A stretch of 41,402 nucleotides of DNA from an uncultured Alphaproteobacteria bacterium (GTDB lineage Bacteria; Pseudomonadota; Alphaproteobacteria; Thalassobaculales; Thalassobaculaceae), in contig CACOPQ010000020.1 of assembly GCA_902629125.1 (NCBI GenBank), forward strand, positions 1 through 41,402, given 5' to 3'. The notes under the pieces were generated by a model. The model was not told the origin of the DNA, made no database searches, and was given only the letters and a program-made list of their open reading frames with translations. The position numbers were made by a program, and so were the translations under genes. Positions 7,763 through 15,220 of the stretch are shown here, in pieces (within the stretch, counting starts at the first letter, position 1; each line of letters begins with the position of its first letter).

Positions 7763-9466
7763 CTAGCTACTTGGTGCTGTGTTTGAAGGAGATCTTGCGC
7801 CACCCAGCTCTCTCAAAATTTGTTCTCGCTCTCCAAATTTAACTAATGTTCCTTTATTTAAAACTGCTATTTTATCAGTGCTTGAGAGAAGGGACGGACG
7901 GTGACTTATTACAACTACTGTTGTTCCCTCATTCTTTAGTGAGATTATCGTATCAGCTAACGCTTTTTCGCCATCGGCATCCAAATTTGAATTTGGTTCA
8001 TCTAAAACGATGACTTTTGGACTTTTATAAACCGCGCGGGCGAGCGCTATACGTTGACGCTGGCCTCCTGATAAAGCCTGACCATTTGATCCAATATCAG
8101 TGTCATAGCCTTTAGGAAGTTGCAAGATTAGATCATGCACTCCCGCCTTTTTAGCTGCAAGAACCACCGCTTCAGGATCGGCCTCTTGAAATCTCGAAAT
8201 ATTAGCAGCAACACTACCGTCAAACAGTTCAACGTCTTGAGGCATATAGCCAATAAAAGGGCCTAGGGCTTCAGAGTTCCAATTGGTTAGACTCGCCCCA
8301 TCATATCTCACATTCCCTCTCAGAAGCGGCCAAACTCCCACCAACGCTCGGGCCAGAGTAGATTTTCCGCTGCCACTCGGCCCTACTATACCAGTAATAG
8401 TTGCCGGCTCAAATGCTAAGGACAGGTTATTGACCACACTTGTTTGCGAACCTGGAGGAACTATGAAGGCATTTTGAAGGATCACCGAACCTCTAGGTGG
8501 CGGTAAGTCCATCTTTTCGCCTTCATCGGGGTATTGTTCAATAAGTTTCTTAAGTCTACCGTAAGCATTTCTCGCTGAGACGAAGTTTTTCCATTGGGAA
8601 ACTGCCATATCTACTGGGGCTAGAGCTCTGCCCATGATTATTGATGCAGCAATCATAGTGCCCGGGCTAATTAGGTCTTGTATGGCTAGGTAACCTCCGG
8701 TCGCTAGCATGATTACCTGGAGGGCCATCCGTATGAATCTTGATGTTGCGATGATGCCTCCCGCCCGATCACTTGCTACAGATTGGTGCTTAAGCATTTT
8801 GTCCCTACTATTTGACCAACCATCTCTGATCCCTGCGAACATGCCTAGTGCCTTTATAATTTCCGCATTCCTAAGGCTACCCATGGCATATCCCGATGCC
8901 TGCAGCGCGTTGTTACCAGCTTCTGAAAGTGCCGTTTTTGTTAGCCACTCGTTGACAGCAGCTAGCGAAAAGACACAGATAGCCCCACCAAGAGCCACAA
9001 GCCCCAAGATCGGGTGAAGAATGAAGCATGCTCCAATAAAAATGGGCACCCAGGGTGCGTCACACAAGCTGATTATTGCCATCCCCCCAACAAAGTCTCG
9101 GATTGTATCGACATCTCTGAAAACTTGCGATCCTTGTAACTTCGGCTTCAGAATTTGCGTCTCAAACACCATATCAAACAACTTGGAACTGATGAGTTCA
9201 TCAAACAATAAACTCATTCTTACAAGTATCCGTGAACGTATCCCTTCTAGAAGGCCATATATCACAAGCAGTCCAACTGCTAACCCCGTTAACGCTATGA
9301 GGGTAACTTCACTTCTACTCACCAAAACTCGATCGTACATTTGCAACATATGGAGTGGCGCTACAAACATTAGTAGATTTACAAAAAAACTGAAAAAAAT
9401 AACTACATACAATCTAGAGCTGCATTTCCTCAGAGCTGACTGCAGTAAGTGTTTATTGCTTAGCAT
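7763..9466 (-). CDS. Type I secretion ABC exporter, permease-ATPase fusion (PrtD/RsaD-like)
   Basis: This inner-membrane ABC exporter would energise one-step secretion of RTX proteins. Residues 15-290 form the transmembrane domain, with clear helices near 20-40, 55-75, 130-170 and 245-285. The nucleotide-binding domain follows: Walker A G-P-S-G-S-G-K-S-T at 362-370, signature L-S-G-G-Q at 465-469, Walker B V-I-V-L-D-E at 485-490 and switch His522. There is no N-terminal C39 peptidase or C39-like domain, so it belongs to the PrtD/RsaD/AprD class that handles proteins with uncleaved C-terminal signals. It is followed by the adaptor gene. The preceding 121-bp gap after the 550-aa gene has no strong terminator. 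Confidence 0.94.
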   Translation of the reverse strand: MLSNKHLLQSALRKCSSRLYVVIFFSFFVNLLMFVAPLHMLQMYDRVLVSRSEVTLIALTGLAVGLLVIYGLLEGIRSRILVRMSLLFDELISSKLFDMVFETQILKPKLQGSQVFRDVDTIRDFVGGMAIISLCDAPWVPIFIGACFILHPILGLVALGGAICVFSLAAVNEWLTKTALSEAGNNALQASGYAMGSLRNAEIIKALGMFAGIRDGWSNSRDKMLKHQSVASDRAGGIIATSRFIRMALQVIMLATGGYLAIQDLISPGTMIAASIIMGRALAPVDMAVSQWKNFVSARNAYGRLKKLIEQYPDEGEKMDLPPPRGSVILQNAFIVPPGSQTSVVNNLSLAFEPATITGIVGPSGSGKSTLARALVGVWPLLRGNVRYDGASLTNWNSEALGPFIGYMPQDVELFDGSVAANISRFQEADPEAVVLAAKKAGVHDLILQLPKGYDTDIGSNGQALSGGQRQRIALARAVYKSPKVIVLDEPNSNLDADGEKALADTIISLKNEGTTVVVISHRPSLLSSTDKIAVLNKGTLVKFGEREQILRELGGARSPSNTAPSS

Positions 9467-9587
9467 TAAGACGATACTCTATTTTCAAGGTCGAATTCGC
9501 TATCATATGGATCCACGAGTCCGATGGTGCAAGAACTTTTTTTCAATAGCTATAAATTTTACCGATGAGCGTACCCTAGTGATGCTC

Positions 9588-11240
9588 TTAAACGATTAAC
9601 TCATCTGTAAAGGTTGGTACCAAGCCTAAAAATACGAGCGAACCATTCTCCCCAAAATCTAGGAGCAAATCTCCATCATTGTTTATGCTCTTTTCCCCAT
9701 TACTTACTTGATCGGCTGAGAGAAAAAACCACAACAAGTCTACCCCTAGTTCAAACCCCTCTATTTCCACATCACCACCTTCGTAAAAAACAACATCGAT
9801 ACCTGGCGTCATGTCTATCAAATTAGAAGAATTTCTTGTCGAGTGTCCTATTATCGGCAATTGCAATGCTGGGGTTAACTCGGGCGACTCTACCATCGCA
9901 CTTTCGGAACTTATTAAAGGGCCTACCGATCCTTTATACTGCTCGGCTGTGACGAAACCCACTGTTGACAGACTTGCTAAGTCTTTTGAGAACTGATCCA
10001 AAACCAGGACATCGTTTCCCAGTTCTACCTTCTGCACGGCTACTAAACCAAGACCATCAAATCCATCGACAGACAGTTCCACTGGCTCCACTCCGGCTAT
10101 AGTCCCCACGTCGTCGCCAAAGCTTTTATTCTCCAAAATTCCCCCGACCGTCTTAGCTCCAGAAATCAGCATGTCGTCTTTAGATAAATCATCCTGGGAA
10201 ATTGTTAGCGACGATAATTCAGGCTCGTGATGCGCCGCCTCTTGCACATGAACTAGCTGATCGTTGTTACGATATTCGATCTTGGATTTGGAAACTTCCG
10301 CCTGCAAAGCATTTATCAGATTAGATGCGGACATCCCAACGGGCACTTGATCAGGGAAGGCAACAGCGGAAAATTCGCTTGGTGCGTCTTTGTTTAAATC
10401 GCTCGCACTTTCGTTGTTTTCGCTCTCATCTTCCTCGCCCTGCAAATACTCTTTTAGGCCTATTTTCTCAAATTCTTGCTGCGCAATGTAACTGGCCTTT
10501 AATGAAAAATCTGCAAGTGATTTTACAAAGAAACTTAGTTCATTATCACGCGGAAGAATATCATTACCAAGATCAAAATCAGAAGTTCTCAACCCCACTT
10601 GCTCAGGGCCTTCTCCATCTAAATCTGTTGATGTAAATTCATGAGCGATTAGAGCAGCGCCAAGAACAACAAAATTAAAACTCATCGATGTTGTGTCGCC
10701 CCAGCCCCACTTATTTAATTCGCCTTTGCTACTATTTTGCAGTAAAACGGCCGCCTCCGTAACCGCCGACGGGTCCTTAGAGGCAAGCGTAACTAATATT
10801 TCTTTAACATTCGAGAATTTGATACCGTCTATATTTAACACGAAGGCGGCTGCTAAAAACGCTGTAATAGCCGCCGTGGGATGCAAGGAAAAAGTAGCCC
10901 TACCCGTCTGCTTTGGTAATACGAGAGGATGCCGATCTAACATTTTATCCACTATTTCTCTTATGCCGCTACCCTTGTAAACCTCTTGTTTCATTGAACT
11001 AACGGCGACAAATTGTCCGTCAATTTGCGCAAAGTGGGCTAGAACCTCTCCGTCTCCCGATCTAACAAATACAAACCAAGGCTCCCCTTCATCGGTTACA
11101 CCGGAGTCAACCTCTACGTCAAGGCCCGCGCGCTTTAAAATATCAACAGCCCTGTAAAAGTCTGCGATATCTTGGTTGTCCCAGTATCTCTGCCCATGCT
11201 TAGGAGCGCTTTGTTTAGATCTAAAAAGGGCGATTTTCAT
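9588..11240 (-). CDS. Secretion-locus hypothetical protein with RTX-like C terminus (550 aa)
   Basis: The N terminus (residues 15-90) is a compact conserved-looking domain with Y-W-D-N-Q-D-I-A-D-F-Y-R, then P-W-F-V-F-V-R and H-F-A-x-I-D-G. I recall similar N termini encoded beside prsDE-type exporters in rhizobia, but cannot name the family. Two hydrophobic segments (about 120-138 and 188-204) could be membrane helices. The remainder is acidic and low in complexity, and it ends in a tail with G-D-V-E-I-E-G-F and D-x-D-L-L-L-D-F-G, reminiscent of T1SS substrates. It could be a second secreted protein, a membrane-linked accessory factor, or a regulator of surface-protein export. It lies between the XRE gene and the exporter and shares their strand. 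Confidence 0.75.
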   Translation of the reverse strand: MKIALFRSKQSAPKHGQRYWDNQDIADFYRAVDILKRAGLDVEVDSGVTDEGEPWFVFVRSGDGEVLAHFAQIDGQFVAVSSMKQEVYKGSGIREIVDKMLDRHPLVLPKQTGRATFSLHPTAAITAFLAAAFVLNIDGIKFSNVKEILVTLASKDPSAVTEAAVLLQNSSKGELNKWGWGDTTSMSFNFVVLGAALIAHEFTSTDLDGEGPEQVGLRTSDFDLGNDILPRDNELSFFVKSLADFSLKASYIAQQEFEKIGLKEYLQGEEDESENNESASDLNKDAPSEFSAVAFPDQVPVGMSASNLINALQAEVSKSKIEYRNNDQLVHVQEAAHHEPELSSLTISQDDLSKDDMLISGAKTVGGILENKSFGDDVGTIAGVEPVELSVDGFDGLGLVAVQKVELGNDVLVLDQFSKDLASLSTVGFVTAEQYKGSVGPLISSESAMVESPELTPALQLPIIGHSTRNSSNLIDMTPGIDVVFYEGGDVEIEGFELGVDLLWFFLSADQVSNGEKSINNDGDLLLDFGENGSLVFLGLVPTFTDELIV

Positions 11241-11298
11241 TTTTTTTATTCCAGGAAAATAAACAGTTTCTCCGCCGTATCAAACTTAAACTGATAGA

Positions 11299-11607
11299 TT
11301 ACTCAAATTTCCCAAACACTAACGCGTATGTAAATGGGTCGTAATACTGCATAAGTTTAATTGCGAACTCTCTTGAGTTCATTTCCAATGCCTCTGCCCA
11401 GTCTTGGAGCCTATCTGCAGGGACCCTGCCCCGACCTGCTTCTATCTGTGAGACAAACGTGTAATAGTCCATGTTTACTCGCTTAGCCAACTCGCGCTGG
11501 GAAAGACCTAGCTCGCACCGCCTTGCACGCAGCCACGCCCCCGCTTGTCTTCGTAACTCTGCAGAGTCTTTTACCCCTGATTGTTGTTCCACCACGCTTA
11601 GAAGCAT
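11299..11607 (-). CDS. XRE-family transcriptional regulator
   Basis: This is a 102-aa single-domain DNA-binding protein. Residues about 24-80 form the Cro/C1-type helix-turn-helix, with L-R-x-R-R-x-E-L-G-L-S-Q-R-E-L-A-K-R-V followed by Y-Y-T-F-V-S-Q-I-E-A-G-R-G-R-V-P. The C-terminal 20 residues are aromatic-rich (Y-Y-D-P-F-T-Y) and may mediate dimerisation. The start has an excellent GGAGGAG site. It lies directly upstream of the 550-aa protein and T1SS genes, and a near-perfect palindrome lies in its own leader, so autoregulation and control of the secretion locus are plausible inferences. Confidence 0.9.
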   Translation of the reverse strand: MLLSVVEQQSGVKDSAELRRQAGAWLRARRCELGLSQRELAKRVNMDYYTFVSQIEAGRGRVPADRLQDWAEALEMNSREFAIKLMQYYDPFTYALVFGKFE

Positions 11608-11626
11608 AAAGCTCCTCCAAACTACT

Positions 11627-11646
11627 GTTAAAAAAATTTTGTTAAC
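11627..11646. promoter_or_regulatory. Candidate operator of the XRE regulator
   Basis: The 20-bp element has arms GTTAA/TTAAC and an AT-rich centre, with a single mismatched pair (11632/11641). It lies immediately downstream of the predicted -10 box and upstream of the GGAGGAG ribosome-binding site. A dimeric repressor bound here would block initiation or clearance. Confidence 0.45.
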
Positions 11647-11675
11647 AATTTACTGTACTAGTAAGAGAATGTCCA
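11647..11675 (-). promoter_or_regulatory. Candidate promoter of the XRE regulator
   Basis: On the minus strand TGGACA (11675-11670) lies 17 nt before TAAATT (11652-11647). The -35 box matches the sigma-70 consensus at 5 of 6 positions and the -10 box at 4 of 6. It sits in the 120-bp gap between the metalloprotease stop and the regulator start. Confidence 0.4.
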
Positions 11676-11727
11676 TAGTATCCTCCAATTGCATTAGAAG
11701 CCGGAAGAACTATCTCTAGACCGATTG

Positions 11728-12774
11728 TCACAGCTCCACGTCGGTATACGCGTAAAAGGCGGCTCCCTCGTATCGAAATTGCGACATGCTGGAAACGATT
11801 TCCATTTCGAAAGTATTAGCTGTGAAAAAATGACCGCCAATCTCGGTGTTAAAAAACCGGTGCACGGGTACGGTGGCGGAACTCTGGGAAGCAAAGGCTT
11901 TAAAAGCCACACCTTCAAATACAAAGTCTGCGTTTGTGATTAAGTGATCCTTCTCTTTCTCAAATGCAGTAAAAAGATGGCTACCCGAAAATGCATTCAA
12001 AAATCGGTATACTGGCATCAAGTCAGGTTCTTGTGCCTGATTTTTGGCAATTGCGTGGAAACCTATTCCCTCCAAAGAAAATATATCAGAGTTTTCTACA
12101 GTTGTTTTTTCAAGGCCATCAGATGTAAAGAAATGCCCTCCTGCATTTGGGTTGAAAAAACGGAATATCTCAATCTTAGTGATATCATTTTCTCCATAAA
12201 TTTCAATCGCTGCATCCTTATCATCGTTTTGGAGATCAAGTATTGTTCTAGAATAGGTCGCATTCATTAAAGCTTTAGATTTTTGAGAATGACCGATTCC
12301 AATTGCATGCCCTATTTCGTGCGTTACCGTAGCTGAAAAGTCGATATTCTCCGGTGGCGCATCTCCATTCAAAAACCAGTCCTCATCGATATCTAGAATT
12401 ATTACGACATCGGATAGCGCACCAAATGAGGGCACGGTTGTTTGACCTAATATTCCGCCACCACCATCAATGTTACCCCACCCAAGCCTTATATCAACCG
12501 ATCCCGAATCTGGAACCAGTTGGAACCGAATATCCGCAACATTTTCCCAAGCCGCAAAGGACTGTGTCACCTCCCGCTGAAATGAAACATCTGTAAGAAA
12601 CGAGTCAAAGTTTTCAAACTGTCCAAGAATATTTTGCGTCGCAAAACTATAGGTAACGGTGTCGCCCGAAAAACCATTAACCTGGTTCCCGCCCCACTTG
12701 CCCCCCTGTAATTGAAAGTTTTCTACGGTTTCGAAGCTTTCTACCGTAAAATCCATCAAACAAAACAGGCACAT
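11728..12774 (-). CDS. Matrixin-like zinc metalloprotease with three DUF5648-type repeats
   Basis: Residues about 35-195 form a metzincin (M10-like) catalytic domain. The zinc motif H-E-I-G-H-A-I-G-I-G-H is at 152-162 and the Met-turn methionine at 170. Three repeats follow at about 204-245, 256-297 and 305-343. Each begins [FYH]-R-F-[FL]-N, contains G-x-H-[FL]-F-T, and ends G-x-[AG]-F-x-A, the pattern of the DUF5648 beta module. I see no Sec signal peptide, and the N terminus (M-C-L-F-C-L) is unusual. The ATG at 12774 is chosen because AGGGGTGA precedes it. Export might use the local T1SS, as for serralysins, but RTX repeats are not obvious. By analogy with the S-layer-associated protease of Caulobacter, it may process surface proteins; this is inference. 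Confidence 0.85.
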   Translation of the reverse strand: MCLFCLMDFTVESFETVENFQLQGGKWGGNQVNGFSGDTVTYSFATQNILGQFENFDSFLTDVSFQREVTQSFAAWENVADIRFQLVPDSGSVDIRLGWGNIDGGGGILGQTTVPSFGALSDVVIILDIDEDWFLNGDAPPENIDFSATVTHEIGHAIGIGHSQKSKALMNATYSRTILDLQNDDKDAAIEIYGENDITKIEIFRFFNPNAGGHFFTSDGLEKTTVENSDIFSLEGIGFHAIAKNQAQEPDLMPVYRFLNAFSGSHLFTAFEKEKDHLITNADFVFEGVAFKAFASQSSATVPVHRFFNTEIGGHFFTANTFEMEIVSSMSQFRYEGAAFYAYTDVEL

Positions 12775-12833
12775 CAGGTCACCCCTACATTAAAAGTACT
12801 ATTCGCAAAAAGGCGTTATATGGCGCCACAGCG

Positions 12834-13610
12834 TTAATTGACATCAAAGTCAAGGTTCGCCGAGGACTCTTCAAAAATTTTCGATCCTAGCTCTTCAAGG
12901 CCTCTACCATTTTCTTTTTTTAACATTTTAAACTGTTGTAACTTCATAATACCGCCCATTGAAAAGAAATGAGCGTAGCAAAAGTCCAGTGCATTTGACT
13001 GGCGCAACTGCATGAACTTTTTGTCGCCTATATCCTTAAATTTTTGTGGATTGATCCTTAATATCCCCTGAAGGCTAATGTCTTTTTTACTGTCGACACC
13101 CCCCTTTATTGTAATCGGTTCTAAAAAATCCATCTCCGCAAGGTTAGAGCAAGCCTCCACAACCCTTCGATTGCCCTGATCAATTCTCTTCAGAAGCTGA
13201 ATGTAGTGATCTAAGACCTTCGAAGCCGTGCCGTCTTCATTAAACAGCCTTTCACCATTATTATCCTTAGTAATGAGGGAACCATCATCAAAAAAAGCTA
13301 CAATATTTTGATCACCTTCCCCTTTTGCTAGTCTAAAGGGGAAGGCTGCAAAAATGGATGGAAAGAAATTTATAGGCCATTTTCCACGAGGATTGATTAC
13401 TAGATTTTTACCAGGCTCTAGTCCCATCAATGCAAATGGTTTAATTTGGCTGTTTTCTTTAGCAAATACTATTGGCAACCACGGAGAGCAATTAGCGAGT
13501 TCAAAATCATAAATCGGTGCTAAAACCTGGTCTTGCAAGAAATCCAGGCTATCTATGCTCTTTATATAGAAGTCCGAGTGCTTTTCCTTTGAAAGGGGTG
13601 TCCAGTTCAT
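12834..13610 (-). CDS. SapC-family protein
   Basis: The 258-aa length and the sequence around residues 43-95 fit the SapC family: W-L-P-I-V-F, then P-F-A-L-M-G-L-E-P-G-K-N-L, then G-K-W-P and a Y/F-P-F-R-L-A segment. The family is named after a gene of the Campylobacter fetus S-layer locus and often lies near type I secretion and surface-protein genes; its biochemical activity is not established. There is no signal peptide or membrane helix. It is the first gene of this minus-strand group, 59 bp upstream of the metalloprotease gene, with only a weak GGAA-type ribosome-binding site. Confidence 0.85.
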   Translation of the reverse strand: MNWTPLSKEKHSDFYIKSIDSLDFLQDQVLAPIYDFELANCSPWLPIVFAKENSQIKPFALMGLEPGKNLVINPRGKWPINFFPSIFAAFPFRLAKGEGDQNIVAFFDDGSLITKDNNGERLFNEDGTASKVLDHYIQLLKRIDQGNRRVVEACSNLAEMDFLEPITIKGGVDSKKDISLQGILRINPQKFKDIGDKKFMQLRQSNALDFCYAHFFSMGGIMKLQQFKMLKKENGRGLEELGSKIFEESSANLDFDVN

Positions 13611-14132
13611 TTACATTTCCACAATTGTAAAATTGTAATTCGATTTGTTTGCGATTTGTAGGGTATTAATTGAAAGAGTCTAGAGGTTTTTGACGTGCTT
13701 GCACCAATTTTGCAAGTCATTCTTGCGACTATTTATGCACGTTGGAACAAAATTTTTGCAGAGGCCTACATTAGACGCCCTAATAATTAATTGAATAGTT
13801 GATCAAACCTTAATATTTAGTAGGCCATGGCCCTACTGTTCGCAATTTGGACACTGAAAATATCACTTTCATTAATTGTCCTGTAATCAGTAAATAGACT
13901 CCATAAAAGCCTATTGAAGTAGAACGCCCCTTTAAGTGGCTCTGAGTAGCGATTTTATTTATTTTATTTTTTTTACTTGTTTAAATGCAGCAACTCATTA
14001 CAAATCTTCTTGAACTTTTTCTTTGCTGAAACAACCTTTTAGATTAGCAGATTCTGATTAGCTTATGTTTCAAATCTATCGCAACGGTAAACATAATCCA
14101 ACTGGTTCAGGTTGAGAAAATTCATAACACCG
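13611..14132. other. Gene-free AT-rich gap with small inverted repeats
   Basis: No credible gene lies in these 522 bases. At the right end ATAAC/GTTAT (14124-14128 with 14132-14136) forms a short hairpin overlapping the methyltransferase stop, a weak terminator candidate on the minus strand. AGTAGG/CCTACT (13819-13824 with 13832-13837) encloses a GGCCATGGCC palindrome. CTTGCA/TGCAAG (13698-13703 with 13711-13716) lies about 90 nt upstream of the sapC-like start and could be an operator. No consensus promoter stands out. Confidence 0.4.
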
Positions 14133-15203
14133 TTATTTTCTGAAAGTTGCGTAGAATTTATCTATAATCAATAAAACAAGTCTTACGCTTTTTCTTTTTA
14201 AAACCTTGTAGACGACCAGGAGTTCTCCTTGCAAACGTTCAATCTCAGCGCGACTACTTATTTGGGTTGCCGTCAACTCTTCTTTCAATTTTAGGTTAAG
14301 TTCTGAGGAAGTTTGAAGAGCGGCACTTAAAGCTCGGACTTGTGGCATGTAGGGTGATAGAATACTTTCAATCTCAAACTTTGGTATGGACGCCAGACAT
14401 CTAGACTTTACAAGCTCATTTGGTTCATTTTGTGGTTTTTTAAGTTGCAGCATAAACTCAATTTGTCCCACCTGTGTGTCTACAAATTTGTTCACTTCGA
14501 AGAATACTATCTCGTGTGATATTGCCTGTTCCAGAATTGAACAAAAACTCTCTGGCGTGAAGATATTCACATGTACATCATAATAATGGCCCTCTTTATG
14601 AACTCGATGAGCCGCTTCCCACCCGATGCTTTCCGACGCTAGAAGACGAGTATCATCAGCATTTACAATACCATGCCATAAATTGTGGCCATTGGCGTTA
14701 ATAGCCATGGCAGAATGGTCGTAAACTGCAGAAATACTCGGATATGCAGCTTTTGAAAGAAAATTTTCTAATACGGAGCCAAATGTGCTAACTGGCCTAT
14801 TTATGTCGAAAGTGAACCGTTTGTCAGGTATTATTAAGACACATGTGCCACCTGGCTTAAGAATATTATGAACGTCTGACAGAAACAACAATAGATTGGG
14901 TGCATGTTCTATCATATGGGAAGCCACAACGTAGTCGAATGTATGTCCAGAAGTAGCCTTCAAAAGATCGCCATCCCTACAAACAAAGTCTATGGAGACT
15001 ATCTCATCTTTTTTGACAGAAGCCTCATCTTTATACTTTTCTTGTAATTCTTCCCTAGATAAATGGTCCAAGTAAAAAATTTCGCCATTACTTTCTAGAT
15101 CCTCTTTTTTCACAAGCGGCTTGTTTAGAGGACCAATCTCAAGTCCAACAGACCCTTTTACGTTTTCCAACTCAAACAGGAATTCTCTGCGGGCATTTGA
15201 CAT
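14133..15203 (-). CDS. SAM-dependent methyltransferase with C-terminal coiled coil
   Basis: This 356-aa class I methyltransferase has motif I as G-L-E-I-G-P (residues 20-25), a motif IV region containing S-H-M-I-E-H, and the post-motif strand G-G-T-C-V-L-I-I-P-D. Residues about 290-345 form a heptad-rich coiled coil (L-N-L-K-L-K-E-E-L ... I-E-R-L-Q-G-E-L), followed by a basic hydrophobic tail. Such methyltransferases often modify or cap surface glycans. The start is 17 bp after the stop of the methyltransferase-glycosyltransferase gene, so the two are cotranscribed. The methylated substrate cannot be read from sequence. Confidence 0.85.
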   Translation of the reverse strand: MSNARREFLFELENVKGSVGLEIGPLNKPLVKKEDLESNGEIFYLDHLSREELQEKYKDEASVKKDEIVSIDFVCRDGDLLKATSGHTFDYVVASHMIEHAPNLLLFLSDVHNILKPGGTCVLIIPDKRFTFDINRPVSTFGSVLENFLSKAAYPSISAVYDHSAMAINANGHNLWHGIVNADDTRLLASESIGWEAAHRVHKEGHYYDVHVNIFTPESFCSILEQAISHEIVFFEVNKFVDTQVGQIEFMLQLKKPQNEPNELVKSRCLASIPKFEIESILSPYMPQVRALSAALQTSSELNLKLKEELTATQISSRAEIERLQGELLVVYKVLKRKSVRLVLLIIDKFYATFRK

Positions 15204-15220
15204 TTAGTTTTTCAGACTCA

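Noticed and set aside
9567..9587. GAGC/GCTC hairpin after the 550-aa gene as a terminator
   Set aside because: Only a 4-bp continuous stem with mismatches and no U-tract; read-through into the exporter gene is more likely.
9021..9599. 192-codon plus-strand open frame across the ABC exporter start
   Set aside because: It lies opposite the transmembrane domain of a clear exporter gene and its translation shows no domain or start signal.
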